Shown: positions 21,079-31,588, counted from the first letter of the stretch. The stretch: DNA of 64,000 nucleotides from Pseudomonas kuykendallii (GCF_900106975.1 NZ_FNNU01000004.1:1-64000); one strand, 5' to 3'. Made by a program: numbers and translations. Notes: generated by a model not told the origin, from the letters alone.

Positions 21079-21866
21079 GGCCGACCGTGGTCATTCACAC
21101 CCCTGAAGAGATCACCCGCTCAGGCGCCGCGGGTGCCCTGGCGGCGCAAGTGCTGGCGATGATCGCACCGCACGTGAAAGCAGGCGTCACCACCGATTCG
21201 CTCGATCAGCTATGCAACGCCTTCATCGTCGACGAGCTGAAAGCCATTCCGGGCAACGTGGGCTATCACGGGTACTCGAAAACCCTGTGCATCTCGGTCA
21301 ATCAGACGGTCTGCCATGGCATCCCTTCCGCGCGCGTGCTGCGCGACGGCGATATCGTGAACATCGACGTCGCGGTGGTGAAGGACGGCTGGTACGGCGA
21401 TACCAGCCGCATGTACCTGGTGGGCGAGCCATCCCCGGAAGCGCGCCGGCTGGTGACCACCACCTACGACGCGCTGTGCGCCGGCATCAGGGTCGTCCGC
21501 CCGGGCGCCACCACCGGCGACATCGGTCATGCCATCCAGACGGTGGCGCAGAACGCCGGCTTCAGCGTGGTCCGTGAGTACTGCGGCCACGGTATCGGGC
21601 GGATCTATCACGACGAACTGCAGATTCTTCACTACGGCCATCCCGGTCAGGGGACGAGGCTGAAAACCGGGATGATCTTCACCATCGAGCCCATGCTGAA
21701 CGCCGGCAAGCGCCACGTGGTGCAGCTTCCGGACGGCTGGACCGTGGTCACCAAGGATCAGTCCCTGTCGGCGCAGTGGGAACACATGGTGGCCGTCACC
21801 GAAGACGGCTTCCAGGTCCTGACCCAATGGCCGGACGGCACCGGCGAGTACCCCGCCATCGCGTGA
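21075..21866 (+). CDS. map: Type I methionine aminopeptidase, operon with ParD-like protein
   Basis: A 263-residue MetAP-I, which removes the initiator methionine from nascent proteins. All expected active-site residues are present: His81 (substrate His), metal ligands Asp98, Asp109, His172, Glu205 and Glu236. It therefore looks catalytically intact. It is not next to rpsB-tsf, where the housekeeping map usually lies, so it is probably a second copy. It is translationally coupled to the upstream ParD-like gene. Confidence 0.9.
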   Translation: MRPTVVIHTPEEITRSGAAGALAAQVLAMIAPHVKAGVTTDSLDQLCNAFIVDELKAIPGNVGYHGYSKTLCISVNQTVCHGIPSARVLRDGDIVNIDVAVVKDGWYGDTSRMYLVGEPSPEARRLVTTTYDALCAGIRVVRPGATTGDIGHAIQTVAQNAGFSVVREYCGHGIGRIYHDELQILHYGHPGQGTRLKTGMIFTIEPMLNAGKRHVVQLPDGWTVVTKDQSLSAQWEHMVAVTEDGFQVLTQWPDGTGEYPAIA

Positions 21867-21990
21867 CACAGGCTGCCGAGGGCGGTGGGCGCAGACAACG
21901 GAAGGTCGCTCCCCGATAAAACGCTTTCATATCCGGTAGTATCACCGCCCCTCTGAAACCCGCACGCCAGGGCACTGACCGGAAACTCCC

Positions 21991-22926
21991 GTGGACATCA
22001 TCAGCATCATCATGACGGCTGGCCGATCGGCCGTTGAACTCGCCCTGTTCGTCCTCCTGCCCATCATGGTCGTCATGCTGTCGGTCATGCGGCTGCTCGA
22101 AGCGGCCGGCATCATGGACTGGATCGTCGCGAAGATCGCCCCGGCGCTGCGGCCCGCCGGCCTTACCGGATTGAGCGTCTTCGCGCTGCTGCAGGTGAAC
22201 TTCGTCAGTTTCGCGGCCCCGTTGGCGACGCTCTCCACGATGGAACGGCGCGGCACCTCGGACCGTCATCTCGCCGCCACCCTGGGGATGGTGTTCGCCA
22301 TGGGCCAGGCCAACGTGGTGTTCCCGCTCATGGCGCTGGGGCTGAACCTCGGGCGGGTACTCGCGCTGTCCATCCTCGGCGGGCTGGTTGCGGCTATCGC
22401 CACCTACTACCTGTTCGGCAGGAAGCTGTCGTCCGAGGAAGCGACGCTCGATGAAAGCGTGGCTCACGCGACCCTCAACGACCCCAAGGGCGTCATCGCG
22501 GTCATCAACCACGCCGGCGCCGAAGCGGTGCGCATCGCCTTCGGCGCCATTCCAATGGTCGCCCTGGCGCTGGTGGCGGTCGGCGTGATCAGGGATGCCG
22601 GCGGTTTCGCCCTGATAGAGTCCATCGCCGCACCGGCCCTGCGGCTGGCGAACATCGACCCCGCGGTGATCATGCTCACCCTGACCAAATACATGGCCGG
22701 CGGTACGGCCGTACTCGGCGTGCTGGTCGACATGCAGCGCAGTGGCCAGATCGACACCGCGTTCATCAACGCCAGCGCCGGCTGGCTGATCCACACCCTC
22801 GATCTGCCCGGCGTGGCGATCATGATGTCCGCCGGTCCGCGCGTGGCGAAAGTCTGGAAGCCCGCCGTGGCCGGCGCCGCGCTGGGCATTCTCGTGCGTA
22901 CAGTGGGCCAGGCGCTGCTGAGCTGA
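21991..22926 (+). CDS. Membrane protein with nucleoside-recognition (Gate) domain
   Basis: A 311-residue integral membrane protein with about eight helices in two similar halves. The half-repeat pattern (a VELALFVLLPIMVVML-type helix, then PLATL) fits the nucleoside recognition/Gate family. Start is GTG at 21991 with GGAAA upstream. Substrate is not known. It is 124 bases after map, and it is not clear if they are co-transcribed. Confidence 0.75.
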   Translation: MDIISIIMTAGRSAVELALFVLLPIMVVMLSVMRLLEAAGIMDWIVAKIAPALRPAGLTGLSVFALLQVNFVSFAAPLATLSTMERRGTSDRHLAATLGMVFAMGQANVVFPLMALGLNLGRVLALSILGGLVAAIATYYLFGRKLSSEEATLDESVAHATLNDPKGVIAVINHAGAEAVRIAFGAIPMVALALVAVGVIRDAGGFALIESIAAPALRLANIDPAVIMLTLTKYMAGGTAVLGVLVDMQRSGQIDTAFINASAGWLIHTLDLPGVAIMMSAGPRVAKVWKPAVAGAALGILVRTVGQALLS

Positions 22927-22967
22927 GCGGCACGCGTTCGGTGCCGGGCAACAGTGGCCCGGAGCCG

Positions 22968-23010
22968 GCGCAGTTTGCCGATCAGCGGACCTCGCCGATC
23001 GAAACTGCGC
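22968..23010. repeat. Inverted repeat in intergenic region
   Basis: GCGCAGTTT and AAACTGCGC form a perfect 9-bp inverted repeat with a 25-base spacer that itself contains GCCGATC twice. It lies between two + strand genes (22927-23070). It has no T-run, so an intrinsic terminator is unlikely. An attenuator or operator is possible. Confidence 0.35.
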
Positions 23011-23070
23011 GGCGATTCGCCGGGTCTACCGCCCAGAGCAGCCACTTATCGCCCGAGCGAGCCCCGCGAG

Positions 23071-23400
23071 ATGCACAAGATCCTGATCACCGCGTATCAG
23101 CACGACGAAGGCCGTATAGCGCGGTTGAACCGTTCGCTTGGCTATGCCGAAGCCGTTCTCGAACACCAGGGCGAGCCCTCGCTGTTTCCCTACCTGCGCT
23201 CGATCCACGATCACAAGGGCGAACTGGAAGTCGGCTGGCTCATCGAGCCGCGCGACCTGCAGCGAAAGGCGCTGGAACGCGCCTGGGAAAAGCTCGGCAA
23301 CGAGACCGTCGACCGCGTCGAGCACCTGCTGCCCGACGGCGCCCCGGACCCGGAGTACCCGGAGGAACAGCGCGCGGTTCCCAGGGACCGCAAACCCTGA
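23071..23400 (+). CDS. Conserved hypothetical protein, 109 aa
   Basis: Begins MHKILITAYQHDEGRIARL; predicted alpha/beta with a polar, charged C-terminus (PEYPEEQRAVPRDRKP). There is no signal peptide, membrane helix or recognisable motif. The start is ATG at 23071 after CGAG. It is followed by a separate promoter region for dusA. I do not recognise a family. Confidence 0.55.
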   Translation: MHKILITAYQHDEGRIARLNRSLGYAEAVLEHQGEPSLFPYLRSIHDHKGELEVGWLIEPRDLQRKALERAWEKLGNETVDRVEHLLPDGAPDPEYPEEQRAVPRDRKP

Positions 23401-23480
23401 GCTTCGCGCAGGCCCGCCCCTTCACGCCAGGGCGCCACCGCCCATAACCCAGGCACCAATTGTTCCGGGTAAGCCTTACA

Positions 23481-24587
<1,107 letters not shown>

Positions 24588-24717
24588 CGAATAAATCCCA
24601 AGGAACGCCCGCCGCCCAATTCGATCAAAGCCCTGCCCGGCCCGTCCGGCCCTCGCGCTCTTGAGCGGCGCGGGGCCCCTCGGGTAAGGTCAGGCCATCG
24701 CACAGGAAAGAGTCCTC

Positions 24718-25644
24718 ATGACCTCGAAGCTGGAACAACTCAAGCAATTCACCACCGTCGTCGCCGATACCGGCGACCTCGACGCCATCACCCGCCTGAA
24801 GCCCGTGGACGCCACCACCAACCCTTCGCTGCTGCTCAAGGCCGCGTCCCTGCCCCGCTACGCCGAGCTGCTGGGCACCGCGGTGACCGGATGCGACGGC
24901 GACCTCGGCCTTGCCTCCGACCGCTTCGGCGTCGCGGTCGGCCAGGAAATCCTCAAGGTCATTCCAGGCCGCATCTCCACCGAGGTCGATGCACGCCTGT
25001 CCTTCGACACCGACGCCACGCTGCGTCGCGCCGAGCGCCTGATCGAGCTGTATGACAAGGCGGGTATCGGCCGTGAACGCGTGCTGATCAAGATCGCCGC
25101 CACCTGGGAAGGTATCCGCGCCGCCGAGGAGCTGGAAAAGGCCGGCGTGCAGACCAACCTGACCCTGCTGTTCTCCTTCGCCCAGGCCGCCGCCTGCGCG
25201 GATGCCGGCGTATTCCTCATCTCGCCCTTCGTCGGGCGCATCTACGACTGGTACAAGAAGGCCGAAGGCCGCGACTACGTCGGCGCCGAAGATCCCGGCG
25301 TCCAGTCCGTATCGCGTATCTACGCCTATTACAAGGCCAACGGCTACCAGACCGTGGTCATGGGCGCGAGCTTCCGCAACCTCAGCCAGATCGAGGAACT
25401 GGCCGGCTGCGATCGCTTGACCATCAGCCCGGAACTGCTGCAGAAACTGGACGAGGACCAAGGCGTCCTGGAGCGCAAGCTGAACACCGGCGGCCAGGGC
25501 GAATCGCGCCTGGTGCTGGACCAGAGCCGTTTCCGCTGGGCGATGAACGAAGACCCGATGGCGACCGAGAAACTCGCCGAGGGCATCCGCCAGTTCGCCC
25601 GCGACCAGGAGAAACTCGAGCTGCTGCTCGCCGCCAAGGTCTGA
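24718..25644 (+). CDS. tal: Transaldolase (TalB type)
   Basis: A 308-residue pentose-phosphate enzyme transferring a dihydroxyacetone unit between sedoheptulose-7-phosphate and glyceraldehyde-3-phosphate. The Schiff-base lysine is Lys125 in [12 protein letters not shown], and the DATTNPSL and [10 protein letters not shown] signatures are present. The ATG follows GGAAAGAG. It is followed by a strong bidirectional terminator. Confidence 0.95.
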   Translation: MTSKLEQLKQFTTVVADTGDLDAITRLKPVDATTNPSLLLKAASLPRYAELLGTAVTGCDGDLGLASDRFGVAVGQEILKVIPGRISTEVDARLSFDTDATLRRAERLIELYDKAGIGRERVLIKIAATWEGIRAAEELEKAGVQTNLTLLFSFAQAAACADAGVFLISPFVGRIYDWYKKAEGRDYVGAEDPGVQSVSRIYAYYKANGYQTVVMGASFRNLSQIEELAGCDRLTISPELLQKLDEDQGVLERKLNTGGQGESRLVLDQSRFRWAMNEDPMATEKLAEGIRQFARDQEKLELLLAAKV

Positions 25645-25660
25645 CGCAGTCGCCCAAACG

Positions 25661-25694
25661 AAACGGGCGATCTCCCTGCGGAGATCGCCCGTTT
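25661..25694. terminator. Bidirectional rho-independent terminator
   Basis: A 15-bp perfect stem (AAACGGGCGATCTCC / GGAGATCGCCCGTTT) with a CTGC loop, T-run on one side and A-run on the other. It separates convergent tal and rssC. Confidence 0.9.
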
Positions 25695-25717
25695 TGCATT
25701 ATGGATTGCCTGAGCGG

Positions 25718-26200
25718 TCAGCTACGTTCGAGTGCGTTCACCAGATCGTGGAACGCCTCGCGATTGGACTCGTTGAGCCCCATCAGGATGCGGTGCGCCT
25801 CGAGCACCTTGGCGCGCACAACCTCTTCCGACTGATCCTGCGACGGCAGGTCGGTCAGGCACTCGGGGCACGGCAGCGGGCTGTCGACGATGTTGAACAC
25901 CTGGTCGAAGCCCATGGATTGCAGCAGGCGCGTGATGTCCGGATGGGTGGTGACCACGGTCGGCAACAGGCCGACCTTCTGCCGCGAGAGAATCGACAAC
26001 TTGGCCAGCAGGCCGAGGGTAGTGCTGTCGATGCTGCGCGTTTCGGTGAGGTCGATGACGATCGCCGAGAAATTCAACGCCGTGAAAATCTGCTCGATCG
26101 TGGCATCCAGCGCCGAACACAGGGTCAGGCGTATCTCACCGACGAACTTGAGAACGAAGGTGCCTTCCTGCTCGGCAAACTGAATTCTACCGCTACTCAT
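25718..26200 (-). CDS. rssC: STAS-domain anti-sigma-factor antagonist (RssC-like)
   Basis: A 160-residue protein. The STAS domain covers about residues 1-100, with the conserved serine/threonine region DLTETRSIDSTTLGLL expected to carry the phosphorylation site (Ser59/Thr60 region). The C-terminal extension is unusual for the family (residues 110-160). It overlaps rssB by ATGA (26197-26200). Genetic context suggests it is dephosphorylated by the PP2C domain of RssB. Confidence 0.8.
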   Translation of the reverse strand: MSSGRIQFAEQEGTFVLKFVGEIRLTLCSALDATIEQIFTALNFSAIVIDLTETRSIDSTTLGLLAKLSILSRQKVGLLPTVVTTHPDITRLLQSMGFDQVFNIVDSPLPCPECLTDLPSQDQSEEVVRAKVLEAHRILMGLNESNREAFHDLVNALERS

Positions 26201-27381
26201 GCAAGGTTCCTGCTCAGGACCAGGAGGGCAATGTCATCCGGCATTTCGCCCAGCGTGGCCAATCCGAAAACCTGACGCAACCCGTCTAGGGTGCCGCCAG
26301 CCGACCGCACTAGCTGCGGTAACTCGGCTTCCTTGTCTTTGAGCGTATCGCCCGGCAAAAGGTCCAAAATCCCATCCGAGAGCAGCGTCAGGCTGAACGC
26401 CTCCGGCAACTCCAGGAGGTTGTCCTCGTAGGTGGCCTCGTTGAACAGGCCGACCGGCAATCCCTTTCCCTGTAGGTAACGCGCTTCCTTGCCATCGAAG
26501 AGCACAGGCAGCGGCAGATGCCCGCCGATGCTGTAGGTCAGCGTACCGCGCTCCTCGTCGATCACCCCCCCGACCATGGTCACGTGCTTGCCCAACTTGG
26601 TGTTGATCAGCCCGCGATTGATATGGCCGAGCACTTCGGACGGTTTGAAGTCCGGAAGCATTCCGTTGCGCCGCGATTCGTAGAGCAGCCGGGTGGTCAT
26701 GAACTTCAGCAGCACGGTGACGAAGGCGGACGAGGCGCCATGCCCGGAAACGTCCGCGAGGTAGAACACGATCCGCCGGTCGTCGACGCGAAAGTAGTCG
26801 ACGAAGTCCCCCGACAGATACAGCGAAGGAATGATCTGGTGGGCGAAATGAAGGCCGTCCGAGGTCCAGGGCGTCACTGGCAGCATGTTCATCTGCACGT
26901 GGCGACCGGCATTCTGGTCTTCCTGGAGCAGGTGCAGGCTGGCCTGCAGCTCGCGGTTGGCGTTTTCCAGCTTGACCCGGTAGCGGTCGTTTTCCGCCCG
27001 CAGGTAGGCACGATCCAGAGCGCGGCGTACCGAGTGCTCGAGCACGGCCAGGTCTTCCAGCGGCTTGATCAGGTAGTCGGCGGCGCCCAGGCGCAGGGCC
27101 TCGACGGCATCGCTCATCACGCCGGCACCGGAAACGACGATGACCGGCGTCTCGACCTCCAGGGCGCCGATACGACGAATGAGCTCGAGCCCGTCGACCT
27201 GAGGCATGCGCAGGTCGCAGATCACCAGATCGGGATGTTCGCGTTCGAAGATCTGCAGGCCGGAAAGGCCATTGCTCGCTTGCAGAACGCTGAAGCCGCT
27301 GTCTTCCAGATAGGCCGCGAGGCTTGCACGTACGGCCTCGTCGTCATCGATGATAAGCAGCTTGGCACTGGGATTGTGCAT
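26197..27381 (-). CDS. rssB: Response regulator with PP2C phosphatase output (RssB)
   Basis: A 394-residue protein. The receiver domain is at residues 1-120, with phosphoacceptor Asp56 in LVICDLRMP, followed by a coiled linker (about 125-165) and a PP2C/SpoIIE-type phosphatase domain (residues 185-394) containing SGDFVDYF and DVSGHGASSAF and ending MPDDIALL. The arrangement matches Pseudomonas aeruginosa PA2798 (RssB). It likely dephosphorylates the STAS protein encoded downstream. The start ATG at 27381 is chosen because the receiver begins right after it; longer in-frame readings add non-conserved sequence. Confidence 0.88.
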   Translation of the reverse strand: MHNPSAKLLIIDDDEAVRASLAAYLEDSGFSVLQASNGLSGLQIFEREHPDLVICDLRMPQVDGLELIRRIGALEVETPVIVVSGAGVMSDAVEALRLGAADYLIKPLEDLAVLEHSVRRALDRAYLRAENDRYRVKLENANRELQASLHLLQEDQNAGRHVQMNMLPVTPWTSDGLHFAHQIIPSLYLSGDFVDYFRVDDRRIVFYLADVSGHGASSAFVTVLLKFMTTRLLYESRRNGMLPDFKPSEVLGHINRGLINTKLGKHVTMVGGVIDEERGTLTYSIGGHLPLPVLFDGKEARYLQGKGLPVGLFNEATYEDNLLELPEAFSLTLLSDGILDLLPGDTLKDKEAELPQLVRSAGGTLDGLRQVFGLATLGEMPDDIALLVLSRNLA

Positions 27382-27596
27382 GAGGTATCCAGGCAAACGG
27401 CGCCGCGGACGGTTGGACTTATGCTCCTGGCCGATCAGCCAGGGCGCTTCACCGGTTCGATTCAGGCGCAGACGGTACTCCCATCCGCCAGTCGATTCAA
27501 GCATCTGGCCAGCATGGCCGGAGTGGCCTTTACACCTGAAATCGACGGGGGTTATAAGAGCCGGAACGCGCCGTACAATAACGAGAGGACACGGCC

Positions 27597-27896
27597 ATGA
27601 GCCAGAATGATCACGCCTACAGCGAGAAACGCGATTTCATCCGCATGCGAGTCGAAGCCCCCGTGGTTCTCAGGCACGCCGGCCAGGAGATCCCCGCGCT
27701 GTGCCTGAACCTCTCCAGCACCGGCATGCAGCTGGAAGCCGAGTGCGCGCTGGCCATGGGCGACAAGGTCCAGGTGCACATCGGCTCCGATCACGCCCAG
27801 CTAAAGAGTCTCGATGCCGAGGCCGAAGTGGTGCGTGTCGCCGACCTGGGCGACGGGCGGCAATCCCTCGGCCTCGCGATCCTGTCGATGAACTGA
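27597..27896 (+). CDS. PilZ-domain c-di-GMP-binding protein
   Basis: A 99-residue single-domain PilZ protein. The RxxxR motif is Arg12-Arg16 (KRDFIRMR) and the [DN]xSxxG motif is Asn38-Ser40-Gly43 (NLSSTG). Both ligand motifs are intact, so c-di-GMP binding is likely. GAGAGGA precedes ATG. It is divergent from rssB, 215 bases apart. Confidence 0.9.
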   Translation: MSQNDHAYSEKRDFIRMRVEAPVVLRHAGQEIPALCLNLSSTGMQLEAECALAMGDKVQVHIGSDHAQLKSLDAEAEVVRVADLGDGRQSLGLAILSMN

Positions 27897-27908
27897 ACCT
27901 GCAGAGAC

Positions 27909-27938
27909 GAAGAAGGCGGCCCATTGGCCGCCTTCTTC
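27909..27938. terminator. Bidirectional rho-independent terminator
   Basis: A perfect 13-bp stem GAAGAAGGCGGCC / GGCCGCCTTCTTC with loop CATT, between convergent PilZ and mlaA genes. T-runs are short on both sides. Confidence 0.8.
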
Positions 27939-27953
27939 ATTTCTGCATCCGAC

Positions 27954-28655
27954 TCAGAAGTCGTCTTCGACGTCGCCATCCTTGACCCGGAACTCGCGGT
28001 TCTGCAGGTAGGCGTTGCGCAGGAACACGTACTTGTCGCCGCTGATCATCTTCTCCGCGTCCAGCAGGCTGGCGCGGGTGTCGATGGTGTCGACGGCGAA
28101 GGTCACGTTGCGGGTCGGCACATGGTCGATGTACGGATAGACGTTGAGGAAGCTGTCCGGGATGCGCGCCGGCGCATCGCGCAGGGTGCTCGGACCGAGC
28201 AGCGGCAGCACCACGTACGGGCCGCTGCCGACGCCCCAGGCGCCGAGGGTCTGGCCGAAGTCTTCGTCACTCTTCTGCAGGCCCATGTACTTGGCCACGT
28301 CGAAGAAGCCCAGCAGGCCGAAGGTGGTGTTGAAGATCAGGCGGCTGGTATCGACGCCGGCGTCATGCACTTTCCCCTGCAACAGGTTGTTGACCAGGTT
28401 GGTGACGTCGCCGATGTTGCCGAAGACGTTGTGAATGCCGTCCTCGAGGAACTGCGGGGTGACCGCCTGGTAGCCCTGGGCGAGCGGCTTCAGAGCGTAG
28501 GTATCGAGGGTGTCGTTGAAGCGGAAGATGCCGCGGTTGACGCTCTCCCACGGATCTTCTTCAGCGGCGTGGGCGACCAGCGGAAGCAGTGCCAGGGCAA
28601 CACAGGCGAACGAGCGTGCGACGCCCTGAATCCAGCCAGTACCGATGTCGCGCAT
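27954..28655 (-). CDS. mlaA: MlaA/VacJ outer-membrane lipid asymmetry protein
   Basis: A 233-residue protein. MlaA extracts misplaced phospholipids from the outer leaflet of the outer membrane. An N-terminal signal peptide (about residues 13-31, ending AHA) is followed by the VacJ domain, with DPWESVNRGIFRFND, LGPSTLRD and VDTIDTRA. No lipobox cysteine is visible after the signal, unlike E. coli MlaA, so it is probably not a lipoprotein. It has a GGAGA ribosome site upstream. Confidence 0.9.
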   Translation of the reverse strand: MRDIGTGWIQGVARSFACVALALLPLVAHAAEEDPWESVNRGIFRFNDTLDTYALKPLAQGYQAVTPQFLEDGIHNVFGNIGDVTNLVNNLLQGKVHDAGVDTSRLIFNTTFGLLGFFDVAKYMGLQKSDEDFGQTLGAWGVGSGPYVVLPLLGPSTLRDAPARIPDSFLNVYPYIDHVPTRNVTFAVDTIDTRASLLDAEKMISGDKYVFLRNAYLQNREFRVKDGDVEDDF

Positions 28656-28959
28656 GAGGTGTCTCCTTGAAAATCCTGTGGCAGCCCGCCACGTCCGGGC
28701 GCGCAGTATAGGGCTTGATACAAAACCCGTGAAGCGGGCTCCGGCGCCGGTAGCGCGTCAGTGCCGGTTTCGCGGGGCGTTTTGTGCGCCTATCGACGCA
28801 GGGCTTGCCCGCGGTCAGCGAATCCGCTCGAACGCCGGCGGACTCATTGACCCACGCGCCCGCCGCGGCGTTCCCGGTGATAACCTGAAACCAATCTCAC
28901 GGACCTTTCGAATCGGTGCAGGGTCCATGTTCTGGCTCATACAAGAAGGGAGAATCGCC
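28656..28959. other. Gene-free stretch between mlaA and a small DUF4404 gene
   Basis: About 300 bases between divergent genes. It must hold the promoters of both. No convincing ORF, repeat or hairpin was found. In P. aeruginosa, as I recall, additional genes (PA2801-PA2804) lie at this point and are absent here. Confidence 0.5.
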
Positions 28960-29226
28960 ATGTCTGCAAACGACCTGCAGCTGCAACTGGAAGACCTGCG
29001 CAAACAGCTGGACCAGGAACCGCCACTCAACGATGAGGAGCGCGCGTCGATCATCGAGGTAATGAACCAGATCGAGATCCAGCTGGCCTACGAGAACACC
29101 CAGCCGCCCAGCCCGAACCTGGTGGACGGCGTGAACCTGGCGGTCGAGCGTTTCGAAGTCAGCCATCCCACCCTCGCCGGCACCCTGCGCAACGTGATGC
29201 AGACTCTCGCCAGCATCGGCATCTGA
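28960..29226 (+). CDS. DUF4404-family protein, 88 aa
   Basis: A small helical protein of 88 residues (MSANDLQLQLEDLRKQLDQ start, coiled-coil-like heptads through residue 45). It matches the DUF4404 family from memory, found in Pseudomonas upstream of queF. ATG at 28960 has an AAGGGAGA ribosome site. Function unknown. Confidence 0.75.
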   Translation: MSANDLQLQLEDLRKQLDQEPPLNDEERASIIEVMNQIEIQLAYENTQPPSPNLVDGVNLAVERFEVSHPTLAGTLRNVMQTLASIGI

Positions 29227-29262
29227 TGCCGTCCACGCCCCGGCAACGCCGGGGCGCCTGCC

Positions 29263-30093
29263 TCACTGCCGGGCGAGTCGCCGGTTGTCGAAGGTCGTCG
29301 CGTGGTTGCTGCGATACGGGTTGATGTCCAGGCCGCCGCGGCGCACGTAGCGCGCATGCACGCTGAGACGCTCCGGCTGGAGCAGATCGAGCAGATCCAG
29401 GTAGATGCGCTCCACGCACTGCTCGTGGAAATCCGAGTGCTGGCGGAAGCTCACCAGATAGGCGAGAAAACGCGCGTGGTCCAGTTTCGGACCGCAATAC
29501 TCCACCACCAGGGTGCCCCAGTCAGGCTGACCGGTGACCGGGCAGTTGGACTTGAGCAGGTGGCTGTGGAAACTCTCCTCGATCACTTCGTCCGCGTTGC
29601 AGCGCAGCAGCTCGGCCCGCGGCCGGCTGAAGTCGTCGATCTCCACATCCAGCTCGTCGATGCACACGCCGGCCGGCTCGGCGATGCCTTCCTCCGCCAC
29701 CCGCCCCAGCGTCTTCAAGGTCACCGCCACCGTCGCACCCGCGGCGGCGGACAGGTCGCGGGCCAGCAGAGCCTGTAACTCGTCACCGGATGCGAAGCGG
29801 GTCTGGTTCAGCGAATTGAGATAGAGCTTGAACGACTTGGACTCGATGATGTTCGGTGAGTCCGCCGGAATCGCGAACTCGCCCACCGCCACCACCGGCT
29901 TGCCCGACACCGTCAGCCAGGACAGCTCGTAGCAGTTCCAGTAATCCACGCCCGAATACGGCAGGCTCTGCGCGGTCAGGCCCAGCTCCGCCCATTTCGG
30001 CGCGCGCGGGATCGGAAACAGCAGCGACGGCGTGTAGGTAGAGACGTACTCGCTGGACTTGCCTAGCGGCGAGTGTTCGGCGGGATGCTGCAT
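29263..30093 (-). CDS. queF: NADPH-dependent 7-cyano-7-deazaguanine reductase QueF
   Basis: A 276-residue tunnelling-fold reductase making preQ1 for queuosine tRNA modification. The catalytic Cys184 lies in [11 protein letters not shown], with Asp191 and the NADPH-binding motif [11 protein letters not shown] (residues 84-94). The length is that of the two-domain bifunctional type in proteobacteria. Confidence 0.95.
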   Translation of the reverse strand: MQHPAEHSPLGKSSEYVSTYTPSLLFPIPRAPKWAELGLTAQSLPYSGVDYWNCYELSWLTVSGKPVVAVGEFAIPADSPNIIESKSFKLYLNSLNQTRFASGDELQALLARDLSAAAGATVAVTLKTLGRVAEEGIAEPAGVCIDELDVEIDDFSRPRAELLRCNADEVIEESFHSHLLKSNCPVTGQPDWGTLVVEYCGPKLDHARFLAYLVSFRQHSDFHEQCVERIYLDLLDLLQPERLSVHARYVRRGGLDINPYRSNHATTFDNRRLARQ

Positions 30094-30176
30094 GGCGATG
30101 GACCTGACGGGGCGAAAAACGCGGCAAGTCTATACAGTCGCCGCCCCGATAAAAACCGCAGGTGCCGGAAGGTGCC

Positions 30177-30716
30177 TCAGTCGATGCGGATTTCGCCCAC
30201 CATGCCGGCCTGGTAATGGCCGGGCACGTTGCAGGCGAACTGCAGCCCGCTGGCCTCGGTGAAGGTCCAGACCAGCTCGCCGGTCTGTCCCGGCTGCACG
30301 AGCACGCTGTTGGGGTCGTCATGGGCCATGCTTGCGGCCGGGTTCGCCTCGCCATGGCTCATTTCGACGCCGTGATCCATGCCCGCCATGTTGGCGTGCC
30401 CGGCCAGCGCGCCGGCGCTCTGCATGTCGAGCATTTCGCGCTGGTGCGCCGCGTGCATCTGCGCATCACCGAGGTTGAATTCGTGGACCAGCTTGCCCTC
30501 GTTCTTCAGCACGAAGCGCACCGTCTCGCCGGCCTTCACTTCCAGCACCTTCGGCGCGAAATAGATATCGCCCAGCGTCACCTCCACCGTCCGGGTGGCA
30601 TCGACAGCCTTGCCGGGCGCGCCGAAAACGAAGACCTGGGCGGGCGCATGGGCCTGGGCGAGTTGGCAGAACAGCGCCAGCGCGCCGCAGACGAGGGTGG
30701 AAGAACGTGACGGCAT
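30177..30716 (-). CDS. Exported cupredoxin (azurin/plastocyanin-like copper protein)
   Basis: A 179-residue periplasmic protein: signal peptide residues 1-22 (ending AQA), then a cupredoxin fold. Copper ligands are His in LVHEFNLGD, Cys in FACNVPGH, and the following His and Met (GHYQAGM), the type I copper order. A Met/His-rich loop (about residues 87-130, MAGMDHGVEMSHGE) may be a second copper site. The P. aeruginosa equivalent (PA2807) is copper-induced, as I recall. Start ATG follows AGGAGT. Confidence 0.88.
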   Translation of the reverse strand: MPSRSSTLVCGALALFCQLAQAHAPAQVFVFGAPGKAVDATRTVEVTLGDIYFAPKVLEVKAGETVRFVLKNEGKLVHEFNLGDAQMHAAHQREMLDMQSAGALAGHANMAGMDHGVEMSHGEANPAASMAHDDPNSVLVQPGQTGELVWTFTEASGLQFACNVPGHYQAGMVGEIRID

Positions 30717-30808
30717 GCTGAACTCCTGAAAGTCGACGGGTGCGAGTCGCCCGAGTATAGGAAGCAGCGCCGTCGCCGACGCTGCCGTGGATCAGCGACC
30801 GCCCCCGC

Positions 30809-31588
30809 TCACTGGCGCATGCCGCGACCGCTCACCAGCAGGCGGATGCACACCAGATAAAGGACCGCGGTCGCGCCCAGCATGAACACCACGGCGGTGC
30901 CGATATGGATGTCGGATACGCCGAGGATGCCGTAGCGGAACGCGTTGACCATGTGCAGGATCGGGTTGGCCAGCGACACCACCTGCCAGAACGGCGGCAG
31001 CAGATGGATCGAATAGAACACCCCGCCCAGGTAGGTCAGCGGCGTCAGCACGAAGGTCGGGATGATCGAGATATCGTCGAAGTTGCGCGCGTAGACCGCG
31101 TTGACGAAGCCGCACAGCGAAAAGATCGTCGCCGCGAGGAAGATCACCAGCACCGTGATGCCCAGGTGATGCAGCGTCAGGTGGGTGAAGAACAGCGACA
31201 GCATCGTGACGATCGCCGCCACCGCCAGCCCACGCAGGACGCCGCCGATGACGTAGCCGATGAGGATGATGTGCGGCGATACCGGCGAAACCAGCAGTTC
31301 CTCCACCGAGCGCTGGAACTTGGCGCCGAAGAAGCTCGACACCACGTTGCCGTAGGCGTTTGTGATCACCGACATCATGATCAGCCCGGGCACGATGTAC
31401 TCCATGTAGCTGAAGCCACCCATCTCGCCGATACGCGCGCCGATCAGCCGGCCGAAGATCACGAAGTACAGCACCATCGTGATCGCCGGGGGCAGCAGCG
31501 TCTGCGGCCAGATACGCAGGAAGCGCCGTACTTCGCGGTAGACGATGGTCTGCAGGGCGACCAGGTTGGGACGCAGTTCGCCGCTCAT
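30809..31588 (-). CDS. ABC-2 type transporter permease (YadH-like)
   Basis: A 259-residue permease with six predicted helices and the ABC-2 signature near the end (YLGGVFYSIHLLPPFWQ, then NPILHMVNAFRYG). It overlaps the ATPase gene by ATGA, so the two form an exporter of unknown substrate. It resembles E. coli YadH. Confidence 0.9.
   Translation of the reverse strand: MSGELRPNLVALQTIVYREVRRFLRIWPQTLLPPAITMVLYFVIFGRLIGARIGEMGGFSYMEYIVPGLIMMSVITNAYGNVVSSFFGAKFQRSVEELLVSPVSPHIILIGYVIGGVLRGLAVAAIVTMLSLFFTHLTLHHLGITVLVIFLAATIFSLCGFVNAVYARNFDDISIIPTFVLTPLTYLGGVFYSIHLLPPFWQVVSLANPILHMVNAFRYGILGVSDIHIGTAVVFMLGATAVLYLVCIRLLVSGRGMRQ

Noticed and set aside
22968-23010. Intrinsic terminator after the nucleoside-gate gene
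   Set aside because: Stem is separated by 25 bases and lacks a T-run; kept only as an inverted repeat.
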